Of a DNA stretch of 64,000 nt, positions 44,626 through 56,708 are shown piece by piece (position 1 is the stretch's first letter; the number at the start of each line of letters is the position of its first letter). The position numbers and the translations under genes were made by a program. The stretch lies in assembly GCA_022559985.1 (NCBI GenBank), contig JAFJTR010000089.1, positions 1-64,000 on the forward strand. Reading direction: 5' to 3'. This DNA is from Parastagonospora avenae f. sp. tritici 18332-5. Taxonomy: Eukaryota; Ascomycota; Dothideomycetes; Pleosporales; Phaeosphaeriaceae. The notes beneath the pieces are model-generated. The model saw nothing but the letters and a program-made list of their open reading frames with translations, did not search any database and was not told the origin of the DNA.

Positions 44626-47600
44626 ATGACTTCAAGAAGGATATTCTCATGGTCTAAGCGCCAGTCTGGTGGTTCTGAATACTATCGTACCGGAGGAATA
44701 GTGTCCATCGACAGCCCGGAGTTCGTCAACGATGGCGCAGAGGCAAAGGTACGCTCTGAGCAGAGTGCGCTGGCAAGGCGCATTGACGTGGTTGCACAGC
44801 TCGAGGCGAATACCAGAGTGCTGTTCAAAGCATTTGCAGGGTGTTGTGCAGCAGGACGCATGCAGCTGCGTTGTGGAGTAACACCATTCGCTGACTCCTC
44901 ACAGGTTGCCACAAAGACTGCGCGAAAGGTGCCATCGGAGCTAAAGATTATCACCACCGACAACAAGCCGTTTCTACTGAGCCCTCTGTCTGCTTCCTAT
45001 ATGGTCAATGCTGCGTCGACCTTGCAAGCTGCGCTCAATGACATTCTACGTTCCCCAGCACCATGTTCAGCAACGGACCTTAGACCGGCTTCCGTACATA
45101 AACCTCTACCTGGTCGACCACGTTCTATTTCCTTACCATCAATCGCAGACCTGCCGGTTGAGCTACCCGGATCTATACTACTGGAGAATCAAGGATTTCC
45201 TTCAGATGTAGTCCCGGAGACCATTTCAATTGGTCGCCCTAACTACCAGAACATTCGACGAACCACGCATCCCATTGTGTCTGATTTAGAGGACGCAGAA
45301 GAATTTTCAGCCTTGTTGAAATTGTTTCCTGAGCCTCTTCGCGATACGGGTGTCCCCAGTTTTACACCACAAAGCGAGATGCGATCGGTTCACAGCGAGA
45401 AGGCGTCGAGTCCAAGTTTTAGTTCACAGCCTAGACCTCTAAAATTACAGCAACAGAGGTCAGTAAGCGAGACAATGTCCCGTCGACGTTCGAGATCTGA
45501 GCTTGTGGCCTCATCTGCATCTATGGATGTTTCGCTCCCGGAATCAGGGCGTGGCACCAACCGCTCTGCCAGAACACGGGCCGCCACTGGCAAAACGTTT
45601 CAACCGTCACCTTTCATCTTGGAAGGGAAAACTTGGGATAATGAATACCAAAAAAGACGCGGATCGGAGGTGAGTCCATTTTGTTTGTACGATCTTGCGT
45701 GTTTATTCGTCAAACGGGATGCTTTGCATAACGAAACAGTTTCAGAACTTTTCCTTTTCCCTCCACCTTCCACTTTGATAAGACGTATCGTGCCTGAGGT
45801 AGATGACTTGGACTATTTCCCCATGGAAATATACCCTATTCCTTGCTGTTGTCCGGCTTAGCATGGTGTGGCGCAACCTTGCCCGTTGAGTAGCTTTGGT
45901 TGTCTCAGCGCTGTATCGTGCGGGGCTGCGAAGTCCGAGTTACGCGAACATCATATTGGGAACAATAACTATCGCTGGCTTTTTACCCATTCTGACTTTC
46001 CTAGTGATGGTGTGCCTGGGAGAGAAACTAACACCTCACAGCTTGAACCAGCATCGACGCCCACTCCTCCAACCACGCGCAGTAAACAATCAGACGAGCT
46101 GAAATACACCGTTACGACACAGCATAAAGATATTTCAACATTGCAAACGCAATTGGCAAATTTGGGTGCTTCACACGAGTCCTACATCGAGGATTTGAGT
46201 GACAACCACTCAGCGGAAGCAACGTCTTTGAAGAATAACGTAAGAGCGCTGGAAGAACAACTAGCGCGACGACCCGGCTTGCGTCACGGTATGTAACACA
46301 ACTGCCCATCGACCTACATGGCAGGTTCTCCACAGCGTAGCACGGCAGGCGCTCATTCGCTAGTTTGATGCGTGCTGCACGTTGGCGTTGTACGCATGTA
46401 ACCGTCAACACAAACACGGACTGACAGACACCAGCCTCGAGCAACAATCTCCTATTCCTCATTGACACCACCGAGACGCAAGCGTACGGGAGCGAAAGCG
46501 CACCACAAGCAGCAGAAATCGGCACTGCCAGTCCGAACGAGTCATTCCAGACAGCTTACGAAGAGCAACAACGCCCAACCCATCGTGTGACAGACAGTCC
46601 AGGCATGGAAAATCTAAAACGGAAATTAAGCTCCACACGACGCCCCGAGACAGCAAGTCGCAATCTTCTGCCTGAACTCAACCAATACAAACAGAACAAT
46701 GTCGCACTACAGAAGCAGATCGAGTCGTTGATGGCGAAGTTGAACGAGTCGAGGACGAGCGAGCGGGTGCTTAAAGCATCACTGGACGAGATGAGTAAGA
46801 GTCGCGATGAATGGGAAGAGAAGGCAGGGGAGGCACGCAAAGCCGCGAAGAACGTACAGGCACTTCAGAATACAATTGATCACCTCGAAGACCGCCTGGA
46901 AATCGCAAACATGGAGAGACTGGACGCCCAAGAGCAGCTGTTCATCATTCAAGCACAAAAGTCGCCTTTCGACTTTCAACTCCCGAGCCTTGATCTACCG
47001 CCAGCAATCGACAACGAGCAAGAAAAGGTAAGCTATTCACCCCTCCATTTTTGCGCGCGCTCCATTGGAGATCGTGCTCACGACCGATACCTGATACCAA
47101 TGATTGATTAAACTGCACAGGGCCCGCACATGAGTACGAGCACAGTATTTTCCTCTGGTTCACCAATAAGCCCCGAGAAGGAATCGCAGGAGCTTTCGAC
47201 CCTTGCAACATTCGTGTCACACATTGAAAGACTTCAAGATCAAGTTCGACAGAAGGATGCAGAAGTCCAAGATCTGGAAAGATCCAGAGAGGAGCTGCAG
47301 CAAAGTCACGATCAGATTGAGCGGGAACAGCGCGCCTTGAATCTCCAAATGGAAATCCAAAACCAGCTTCTCAAGAAGACACGACGAACCGACGAATACA
47401 TAGAACAACTGCGGGCCGCCATCCTAGATCGTGAGGCAATTATCAGCGAGAAAGACAAATCAGTCCGTGCACTCGAGCGGCAGTTGGAGTACCACAAGCT
47501 GCTACTACAGGCTCAGATTCGGAGGCACGCCACCATGACCTTACATGCCGCCACCACCAGCGACAATCCACTTCCTGAGCTCAGCAAGCTCACTAAAAGA

Positions 47601-49298
47601 GAAGACATTGACCGGTGGATCGAGCAGTTACAAGAGCGCCTGAAGAAGGAGAAGCCAATGGTTATGGAGAATCGAACCTTGGACCCGACTGAGGCACGCG
47701 TGGCCGATTTACGTCAAGAGATTGACTTCTATGTCCGAGAGATCATTTACTACAAGCTTGATATCAGGGGCTACAAGGGCGACATCAGGAAGCTCAAGAA
47801 GGTCACCGCCCAGTTGAGCAGCTTCGCGAGCAGGGCTAGCGATCTGGATTCCGATACTTCGTCTTTGAGACCAGCAGCGACCCCAGCTGCAACGCCTGAA
47901 CTTACCAGCTCCGATTCGCGTGCCATATCCAAGCCTTCGTACAAGGCACATCCGATTAGTCGCCCGATCACTCCGCCGCCATCAGAACCAGTGTCCGCTT
48001 CCAAATCGTCCTATGGAGGGAGCGATGTGAAGTCTACTGGTAAGCGTGTGCCTTCACATAGAGATTTGCAAACTCCGAGGACGCCTCAAACACCGACGCG
48101 CAAGGTCGACCGTGGAAACACTGGCGGGGCCGATCCAATCGATCTTGGGCTATCGCTAGGGCAAATGAACCCTACAGTACGTGCGCCCATGGTCTTGAAA
48201 ACCATGACTATATTCTAATTTCTAATTCAGTCGCCAACTCGCCTTCGAATTAAATTTGGCGAACTGCTTACAAGGTTCCCTCTTGGCGCTCCCACCACAC
48301 CTCAAAAACATAAGCGCAGCATGAGCGAGTCGATCGTGTCACCATACATAGCAGCGGGACTGCCCGTACAACTGGGTCGATCTGCGTCAGTATCCGAACC
48401 AAACAGAGGCAGAGTAACACCTGATCGACCGTCTCGTCCACAACATAGTCTCTTTGAGTCCCCGAGGTTGAGGGGAACTGCGATCTTCCGTCCCTCTCAT
48501 CCTCAAGCAGGCGATCCTGCCGAGGCTCCAGTTTCGCCCTTGACTGCGACCGTTGCGCAGACCTCGCTATCACGAAGCAACTCGAATGCATCGACCGTCC
48601 GTCTCGCACGTCCTCACATGGAGCTAGAGACGCAAGACATTATTACAAAGCCGCGGTCACCATCATCGCACGAAGCGCTTCGCCGTCGAGCAGAATCTAC
48701 CAGCTCAGCCATAACAAGCATACCGGCACCAGTCAACACATCCCAAGAGCGCAAGCTCAGCACAGCATCTAGTTCTAGTATTTCCTTCGTCATCGGCATA
48801 GGCTCGCCGCACAACCCTGCCCTCGTTGCGCCCGCCATCACCATGCAGCCCACACCATGCTCCATCACCAGGAACGCGCCCCTGAAAATCAATCCTGTGA
48901 CTTCACGCGTGGGCGTCGGCGGCACAATGGCGTCGTCCACGCCAGTCTCATCGCCCATTTCACCTACCGATATGTCCATGCTAGAACCACCCTTAAGACC
49001 TGTGTCAACGAAGCCAGTAGCTGTACCGCAAACACGCAAGCTTAGCTTCTCGAGGAAACGCGAAGACGAATCACCGAAGACCCCGTCGCACTCGCGCAAT
49101 GTGAGTGGGGGTAGTATACGCACGGCCATCCGGCTGCCGAAGACGAGGGAGAGGGATGTGGAGGCGCGTAAGATGCGAAAGGATAGTATCGGCATGCCGC
49201 AGCCGCTTGAGAGTCCGTTTGGGTTCGAGCGGGTGATGTCGGTTGGTGAGGGAGGTCGAGGTGAGGGGGAGGTGTATGGGGTGGGTGAGGCTATTTGA
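44626..49298 (+). CDS. Large coiled-coil protein, function unknown
   Basis: Best model: exons 44626-45669, 45862-46288, 46435-47027, 47121-48176, 48231-49298, about 1,395 residues. The first third is serine/proline-rich and basic. Coiled coils occupy about residues 420-490, 540-660 and 700-880 (KQNNVALQKQIESLMAKLNE, LRQEIDFYVREIIYYKLDIR). The last ~450 residues are Ser/Pro/Arg-rich and disordered, with several RxxS-type phosphorylation-like sites. The join 45669/45862 is the least certain: unspliced, the first exon ends at a TAG at 45859 giving 411 residues, so two genes are possible, though there is no room for a promoter. A 156 bp in-frame segment 44749-44904 with good splice signals may be a further intron. 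A cytoskeletal or scaffold role is only a guess from architecture. Confidence 0.65.
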
Positions 49299-49722
49299 TT
49301 CAAGTGAGAGATCAGCACCAAGGGGAGATGAGACGTATGTAATGATTAATGTGTATAGATAATGCACCATACTTAGCACGATGGGTGAGGTGCGCCTGCC
49401 ATTGACGGTCTGCAGTCTTTGAGCACGTGCAAGCTAGTCAAATGTGACTTCCTCGTTCGATTCTGACGAAGCTTCACCTCACCAACAACAACTTCATACT
49501 CACGTAATCAACTGCATCACCACCTCAAGCTAGAGGTGGGTCTTCTACGCAGTCCAACTTATTTCACAACCGTCGCGACGTCTCTGATCCTCCCAATTGG
49601 GCGGGCTCACCAGCATCAGTTCACTATTTGGCGGCAGCTCAGCCAGTGCCAGGTTACCTTCCTCGCCCTTGATCGCTTACCATCCTCTGAATACCAAAAT
49701 TGCAGCTCATTTCAAGCCCGAG
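49299..49722. other. Intergenic before first BTB gene
   Basis: About 420 bp without a supported gene; contains the end of the coiled-coil gene and the upstream region of the BTB gene. Confidence 0.5.
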
Positions 49723-50503
49723 ATGCCTACTACGTCAACAACGAACGTACAAAAGTCAGGAAAGGATGTTCCCACGTAAGTTCTTCGATCAACAGATGAT
49801 GATCGGGAATTCGCGCGAACTGAAAGTCTTCAGTTATCACGGTTTCATTCAGATCGTGGTAGGTGTGAGAAATTAACAGAAGACATTCGACGTTCACGAG
49901 TCCTTGGTCATCGCCCGGTCAGCCTTCTTCAAGAATGCCATGTCTGGCAGTTGGAAGGAAGCTAAAGATCGTCTTGTCAACCTTCCGGATGACGACCCCA
50001 CCACATTCAACTGCTATTTACACTTCATGTATACCGGAACACTTGCAATCACATTGTCGGGTCCTACTCAAAGCTACGTCCTAGCAATGTCCAGTACAAC
50101 AGGAGCTGAGCGCTGCGCACTTACGGAGAAGCTTGCTGATCTCTATGTACTCGCAGAGAAGCTCCAGGATATTACGACAAAGAACGCAGTTCTCGAGGCT
50201 ATGCTTCTCAACTCACGCAAGACGAGCAGCAAAGTCTACGGCGGCAGGTGGTATCCTGGTTTAGGAGCCGTGTCCAAGGTTTACAAGGGCACTCCAGCTA
50301 GCTCGCCAATGAGGAAGCTACTTGTGGACATCTTCACGTGCCAGGGAGATTCAAGCTGGCTGTTCATGACCCAGTACTGGCCTACTGATTTCGTTCGCGA
50401 AGTGGCAGTTCAGCTTCTAGAGAAGCGAGCACGACCGGTCGATCACACCATGACATGCAATATCTCAATATACGCAGAGAAGGATACGAAGAAGAAAACC
50501 TAG
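49723..50503 (+). pseudogene. BTB/POZ-domain gene with in-frame TAA
   Basis: Exon 49723-49775 (MPTTSTTNVQKSGKDVP) joins exon 49834-50503 through a 58 bp intron (gtaagt...cttcag). The second exon reads YHGFIQIVVGVRN, then TAA at 49874-49876, then QKTFDVHESLVIARSAFFKN and on without a break to 50503. This is the classic BTB start (strand, G, F.VH..L...S.FF) with one nonsense codon between strands. A 21 bp intron (gtaggt...aacag) would remove the stop but is too short to splice. The C-terminal part keeps the helices of fungal BTB proteins (KLADLYVLAEKLQDITTKNA). BTB proteins often serve as cullin-3 adaptors. A later ATG at about 49940 (MSGSWKEAKD) could still yield a truncated protein. Confidence 0.65.
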
Positions 50504-50988
50504 TGGGCATGTTTCGAACGGCGGTGGGAACGAGATGGCAGGATGGTCTTCAATGTGTTCTCACGGTTGGACTGGCGATGTGGAGATGACTAAAGAGTAG
50601 CAGAGCTTCTCGGGTTCCAAAGGAAGCGCACAGATCGACCATACATGTATTAGCAGGCCAGCGTTTTGTTTCCTCGTTTCATGGACACGCACGAAATCTA
50701 ATCGCCACACCATAAGTGCACGCAAGATTCTCAGGTTCATTTAGCAGCTACGCTTCCAATCAATTTGTCCATCTCCCAGCGGTGCTGCTTTCCCTCAAAC
50801 TATATGAGCTCTGTCTGAGCGTTCGATAGAAATGATAGAGTCTACTTACCCATCACAGCGTTTCTCTTCTCCGAGTCTCCGGTGCCAAGGAGTGAAAGGC
50901 GCAGTACTAGCGGCAAAAATAATCTCATTCTATATACTTTGCCTTGCTCTCACCTCCGCTCATACACTCCATGACAGCAGTCTCAACT
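50504..50988. other. Intergenic between BTB genes
   Basis: About 485 bp, no coding signal; probable promoter of the second BTB gene with pyrimidine-rich stretch just before its ATG. Confidence 0.5.
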
Positions 50989-52148
50989 ATGAGCAAAACC
51001 TCCAAGCCCCGCGGCATTGCATTCGATGCCATGCGCGCATTCAACGCGCCCAAGGTCCTCGGAGGCGCTTCGTCGGCATCGTCGCAGCAGATCAATCAAC
51101 CTAGCACCCGTGCAAACGACGACAAGCCCCTCTTCAGTCTCGATGTAACTCAAGTAAAGAGCGCGTATAGTCCCACCTTTGCACCTGGAGGAGTCCGCCG
51201 CTCCAAGGCCAACATGTCCGGCGCGTTTAGCGATGAAGCATTCGCGGCACCTACATCTGCACCGGGGAAGATTCCAGTTGAGCTGTTCGGAGGCCCTGCT
51301 ACTCCATAAGAGAAGATCCGTGAGCAGCCGCCTGACGTTCCAGAGAATGTATTCGACAGGCTTGGGCGTCCTGCCCCATTGTTCGCTAGCACCATCAGCC
51401 ACGAGCGGATCCATCCGGAAAATACCTTTGGCGGGCCGTTTGAACAGACTACTCCAAGCTACAAGGCGCCAGAGGTCCGCGTATATGCTCATGAGTTGGT
51501 TGAGTATGCTCATCTCCAGCACTGATTGTGGTGCTACTTGGCTAACGATATAGCAGCCTGGGCTCCGACATCATTGCCATCACCGCTGATAAGAACCACT
51601 GTGGCCAGACAGCCTTTGCTGTCCACAAGTCCCTCGTCATGGGCCGTTCTGTCCATGTCAAGAGTATGCTACTCGAGGATCCCGACCTTAAGAACATTAC
51701 TCTTCATGCCACCGACCCTCAAGCTCTGGCCTTGTACATCCAGCACATCTACTTCGGCCGCCTCCTAACTAAGTCCGACGTTATAAACAGCGACTCGCCC
51801 AGCGAATACAGTCTGCTTGTCAAGCTCTATGTCCTTGGCACCGAACTCCAGGACAAGATCGCGAAGAACGCCGCCGTTGACGCGCTGTTCGCGAAGGCTC
51901 ATGAAGACACGGAACTACCATCTGCCGAGTACATTTCCATCATCTATAACGGCACCAAAGGACTATGCCCTGCGCGCAAGTTGATGGTCGACATCTACAC
52001 CGCAATGGCAACAAACGCGTCGATGCAAGACCAGACCTTCCCATCCGAGTTCATGGTCGATCTCGCGATGAGTCTTGTCGCAGGCCGGAGTGTGCTATTC
52101 AAGCCCGCGATGCCGAAGGCAGGTACAGCTATCTACCATGAAGGATAG
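50989..52148 (+). pseudogene. Second BTB/POZ-domain gene with in-frame TAA
   Basis: Exons 50989-51494 and 51554-52148 (intron gttggt, branch gctaac, acceptor atatag) would give about 366 residues. A TAA at 51307-51309 interrupts the N-terminal extension: the frame reads GKIPVELFGGPATP, stop, then EKIREQPPDVPENVFDRLGR and stays open to the splice and to the end. The BTB core is in exon 2 (SDIIAITADKNHCGQTAFAV, HKSLVMGRS, ITLHATDPQALALYIQHIYF) with the usual C-terminal helices. The N-terminal 170 residues are disordered. Either the gene is dead, or translation continues past the stop, or an intron covering the stop has been missed; no good donor is visible near it. The stop fits CAA to TAA. Confidence 0.65.
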
Positions 52149-52355
52149 GACTATGTGCAGAAGAAGAGACCGGATAGGAAGACACGTAGCATGCTGCCAC
52201 GCGTTACATGCCGCTAGCCTGATTTGGCGCTTATCATGATAGGCGAGAACCGAAGCATCAGGTGCCTCGAATTCTTGCCCCACTTGGTTAACCCATAGCT
52301 TCATAGAATCTCATACATTCAATTCTCCATCTATCCCTCTTGATACATTGTGACC

Positions 52356-53797
52356 ATGGATTCTGAAGTCAATTACCTCCTTTCGCTTGGTGCTGTGCGC
52401 GACCGAGCGAAGATCGTAGGTGAAGCAGCGGAGGCGGGGAAGTTGAGCCATTTCGAGGTTCACGAAGATCGATTGGGAGAGGTTGCGGATTTTGTGGTTG
52501 GGGTCATCAAGGTCTGTTCATTTGATGGGTTTTGATGTATAAGGCTGAAGAAGTTCAATAGCGTGACTTTGGACCCGACAAGTTTGACACTATTCCACCG
52601 CACGGACGATGGCAGCACTTCGAGGTTGGCAGTGTACCTCGCATTACTGACCTGCTAGAGCAATGGGAAAAGGAGGGGTGCGACGATGTGGAAATCGCGC
52701 GTCGCCTGATTGATCTATTCTTCGTTTCTGTTCTACTTGATGCAGGTGCGGGTGATCATTGGCGCTATGTGGAGCCGGGAACGGGCAAAGAGTATGAACG
52801 CAGTGAGGGAATTGCTGTTGCCAGTCTTTATATGTTCAAAAGCCTCGCGTTCTCTTCAAAGAAGATGGGGGATGTACCGGTCGTGAATGGTAAGCGTGCA
52901 TTGATGCCACTACACGTCCAACTGCTGATATAATTGATATAGGACAAGGTCTGGAGCAGTTGACGACCTCCGTGCTCGCTGCAGGATTTCAAGTATCCGA
53001 CAGCAATCCAATACTAGGCCTAGAGTCTCGCGCAAACTTACTTAGAGGACTTGGCAAGTCTTTGCTTGCTCAATCTGAGGTCTTTGGTCCTCAGGGTCGA
53101 CCGGGAAATGTCGTTGGTCAGTACATCTATCTGATATTAGACATACTTGCTTACCTGGAGAACAGACTACATGAAGAACACGTCGAAAGACGGTTCGTCA
53201 CTTGAAATTTCAACATTCTGGGACGTCCTACAAACCCTTCTCATACCCGTCTGGCCACAAGATCGAACAGTCGTCAATGGCCAATCAATCGGCGATGCAT
53301 GGCCCTTGACTACTTTGGAGACTCAAAGTACCACAGCAAGCAAGGGCCAAAGTAGTAACATCCAACCCTTCCACAAACTCACCCAATGGCTCGCCTACTC
53401 CCTCATGGTCCCATTCCAACGTATCCTCGGCCTACAATGGACCGGCACCGACTCACTCACCGCCCTCCCCGAGTACCGCAACGGTGGCCTCTTCGTCGAC
53501 ATGGGCGTGCTGACACTGAAATCCGAATCGTTCGACAAAGGTCTCAAGGCATCTGGCGGCAATCTACCAATGTACAAAGCCGGCGATGACGTTGTCGTAG
53601 AGTGGCGCGCCATGACGCTTGTACTGGTAGACAAGCTGTATGCCATCGTTCTTGAGAAGATGGATGGCGTGAAGTTGTCAATGGCACAATTGCTGGAGGC
53701 GGGAACGTGGAAATCTGGAAGAGAGGTGGCAGCGAAGAAGAGGCCGGAGACTAAGTCGAGCCCGATCATTATTGAGAGCGATGGCACGGTATTCTAA
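52356..53797 (+). CDS. URC4: Uracil catabolism protein 4 (DUF1688)
   Basis: Four exons, 52356-52511, 52562-52889, 52943-53116, 53166-53797, 429 residues; every join is in frame with GT-AG borders. The sequence follows the DUF1688/Urc4 family throughout: NYLLSLGAVRDRAKIV at the start, PPHGRWQHFEVGSVPRI, LIDLFFVSVLLDAGAGDHWR with WRYVEP, NPILGLESRANLLRGLGKSL, WPLTTLE, LTQWLAYSLMVPF, LPEYRNGGLFVDMGVL and the WRAMTLVLVD region. Urc4 is needed for the URC route that degrades uracil in many fungi; its reaction is not established. Other URC genes are not next to it here. Neighbours (BTB genes, secreted protein) give no functional link. Confidence 0.9.
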
Positions 53798-54622
53798 AAG
53801 ACTAGGTCCAGTCTAGATTCGTAAAAAGAAGATTTGGATATGATACACCCCTATATCTACAAGGCCCAGATGTGCGCTCATTAAGAGAGGAATGCTGCTT
53901 GCCACCATATGCTTCAATAACTCGCGCGCGCTCTCTACTTCGTAGCAAAACTATGACTACTTTTAGAGCTCAGCCGTGTTATTATATGAAAGTCTGAACT
54001 GACTCAATAGCTAATCAATACGTTACAAAATTCTAAGAAGGCCATGAAGCGGAACGGCCTTGTTGACCAGGTAGATCACATGTTTTCGATACACTACCTA
54101 AAAAATCACTCATTACTGCAAGCCCCAGAAGCAAGGCGGCAATTCTTGGCTTGAACGATTGGAAAGCGATCGGTGAGACTTATTCCATGGGTGCACATTA
54201 ATTGGATACTACCAACCAAGCAAATGTCGACGATCAGATCACTGCCACCAGGTCACTTCTAGAGATGCTGTTATCCATCGTTATGAATCGTTCAGTGGAA
54301 GTGATCGATGTGCTGCGACAGCTGTTATTCAGTGAGCTATAGCGGTGTATTCACAGGAAGAGTTCTCATAAAGTATTATGATGGTTACAGTGAGTTCTGG
54401 TACGCTCCATGAGCATGTGAATTACGGCAATTATTCTATAATAGTAAGTTGAGATAAAACAGAACGCGCACGAATTATTCCATCACCTAGTGTTGACGAT
54501 GCTAGGTCTCACGTCAGCATGTGTAACGTAACACCGTTTTTCCACCAAGAACCAACTCAACAGGAATTGAATTTAGTTTTCATCATCCTCACGTTCTGAG
54601 AAGCATATCTTCAGCCAACACG
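53798..54622. other. AT-rich gene-free stretch
   Basis: About 825 bp, visibly AT-richer than the surroundings, with no open frame of interest and no recognised repeat. Possibly relic sequence altered by C-to-T mutation; this is inference. Confidence 0.45.
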
Positions 54623-55198
54623 ATGCAATTGTCGTTGATGAATATCGTACTTGTCTTTGCAAATGCAGTTGCAAGCCAGGCAACCGCCTTCAACATTACT
54701 GCCATCTCTACCGCCAACAATGCCTCACGCCTTGAATGTTGGCAGTTGGATGCATCCCCAAATGCTGGGCGCGGTGCGGTGAATTTCGACCTTGGGGACT
54801 TCGACCAGGCTTCCGTAGGGATCTTGCCGCCAAACGCTACGACGGGATTACTTAGCAACGCGCCCAAAGTGCAGTAGGTATCAATATTTTTGATCTTCGT
54901 TATACAACTGTTGAGCCATGTCTCCAGATACTCACTGATAATGGCTGGGCTGGCACACATCACAACGCCGCACTCAGGCTTGCCGTCTTATCTGAACGAG
55001 GTCTGGATTCAGGGCGGCCGCCACGGCTGGCTGATTGCAGCAGACCTGGTAGAGCTTGCTGCCCAAGGTCACGTAACAACGTTTCCAGGTACTGAACGGA
55101 CGGTTATCGCTCAATTTCCAATCGCGGGCAACAAGCCACCTGCGCACAGTGTCCTGCACTTGGGGCCCTGCACGTACGCGGATCTTGCGGAGCTTTAA
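54623..55198 (+). CDS. Small secreted protein, unknown function
   Basis: Exons 54623-54873 and 54928-55198 give 173 residues (intron gtaggt...ctccag). A signal peptide is clear: MQLSLMNIVLVFANAVASQA, with a probable cleavage after ASQA or ATA. The mature protein has potential N-glycosylation sites (FNIT, NNAS, PNAT) and a compact beta-rich pattern (YSLIMAGLAHITTP, GWLIAADLVELAAQGHVTTF, HSVLHLGPC). The C-terminus HLGPCTYADL resembles small secreted proteins of plant-associated and saprotrophic ascomycetes. I do not recognise the family; only two cysteines are visible in the mature part. Confidence 0.75.
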
Positions 55199-55822
55199 TC
55201 GACGTTGAGTAAGGGGCAGACTCGGAGCGTGGAAGCTAGCGTCGCTCACGTACCGCAGGTTGTCACCAACGAAGGAGAGTGACCAGAGAGCAACATGTGG
55301 CAGGGCGAACTATAATCTGACGCTATACACAGTACAGCCAGGCTCCGATTGCGGTAGCAAGGGTATATGCATGGCTCCAGGCACCCTAATCGGTCTTCGT
55401 CGTGATTGATAACCTGCAGTATCAAAAGCGATGGAGCCGTGTATGAGAGCAAGTTTTGGCAGCGAGGTCGAACGCCGATGTTAGTGACGGATTTTACATG
55501 ATGATGTTTTGTGATTCCTTTTTAGCAAGAAGATGAAGTTCGCAAAATTCAACATAGTTCATCATTTGACCAAAATGAAGCGAGCGGTGAAAGATGGTTG
55601 GGACCGCCTTGACGCCTCGAGGCTGGACATTCGGAGTCAGCCGAGCGAGCGACGGCGCTAGATTGTTCCCGCCGAGCGGGGCTCTTTAGCGGGCTGGCTC
55701 GCCACTCCACCTCGCTCCCACCACCTCTCACGCCTGCCTCACCACAACTGCAAATCTCTACACACTTACAACCCACACACCTCACTTTGCCCAGAAAGCA
55801 GCAGAGCGCTCTAGTCGATCAT
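55199..55822. other. Intergenic upstream of eIF1
   Basis: About 620 bp without a gene. The last 150 bp are very pyrimidine-rich with cacac strings, a leader typical of highly expressed fungal genes. Confidence 0.5.
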
Positions 55823-56285
55823 ATGACCACGGTAGACATCCAAAACCTCAAGTCCTTCGACCCCTTTGCGGAGGCCGATGACGCTGGTGGAGAAGCAAAG
55901 GTTGGGAACCAGCAGAACTACATTCACATCCGTATTCAGCGTGAGTACACCCCTTGACTCGATATCGCAAGTCGCGCAACATGCGCGCTTCGCCCCACCG
56001 TGCTATAAAACCATGACTCCGCGCAAGGCTGACGTCAACGCAGAGCGCAATGGTCGCAAGACCCTGACCACGGTCCAAGGTCTGCCCAAGAAATTCGACC
56101 AGAAGAAGATTCTCAAGGTCATCAAGAAGAAGTTCGCCTGCAATGGCACCGTCGTCGCCGACTCGGAGATGGGGGAGGTGATCCAGCTCCAGGGAGACCA
56201 GCGCAAGGATGTGCAGGATTTCATGACGGACAAGAAGGAGGGCCTTGGTCTTGACGGCAAGACTATCAAGGTCCACGGTTTCTAG
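55823..56285 (+). CDS. SUI1: Translation initiation factor eIF1
   Basis: Exons 55823-55940 and 56044-56285 give 119 residues. The intron (gtgagt...acgcag) lies inside HIRIQ-QRNGRKTLTTVQGL, a near-invariant eIF1 segment. Rest of family pattern: KKFDQKKILKVIKKKFACNG, GEVIQLQGDQRKDVQDFM, and the C-terminal IKVHGF. eIF1 sits on the 40S subunit near the P site, keeps the scanning complex open and enforces AUG selection. Length and every core motif match the family. Confidence 0.96.
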
Positions 56286-56708
56286 GCGTATTGTGCAGCA
56301 TCGCCTGTCGCCCAAGCAGTACAGCTCGAACTGCGCCGCCCACGTCTCCCTAGGTACCCCGCTCGAGCGCTTTTGGGGGCCGAAATCGAGGTCGCATGTG
56401 ACCTTGCGAGACGAGGCTGGAATGAGGCGCGATGCCTGCAGATACCCACGACGAGTGGTTACGAACGTTTCCTTGCGTCGGTCCTTTGGATGAACATACC
56501 GGAACGGATAGGTCGGCACCTTCGAACCGATGCGTGCCGAGGATCTCATAGAACGCGGTGTCCATCGTAGATGATGGGCCTGCTCGACTGAGTTCATCAC
56601 TTCTAGCTGATTTAATGAAGATGAATGCCGCGACTCAAAGTGCAATGTGCTCACAATCAACGTGATATGCTTTCCTCTGCCAGAATCAACGTTGCGGGGT
56701 ATTCAGAT
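56286..56708. other. Convergent 3' region eIF1 / DNA ligase
   Basis: About 420 bp between convergent genes; no gene seen. Confidence 0.5.

Noticed and set aside
49859..49879. 21 bp intron that would remove the BTB stop codon
   Set aside because: Far below the length needed for spliceosome assembly; a nonsense codon is the simpler reading.
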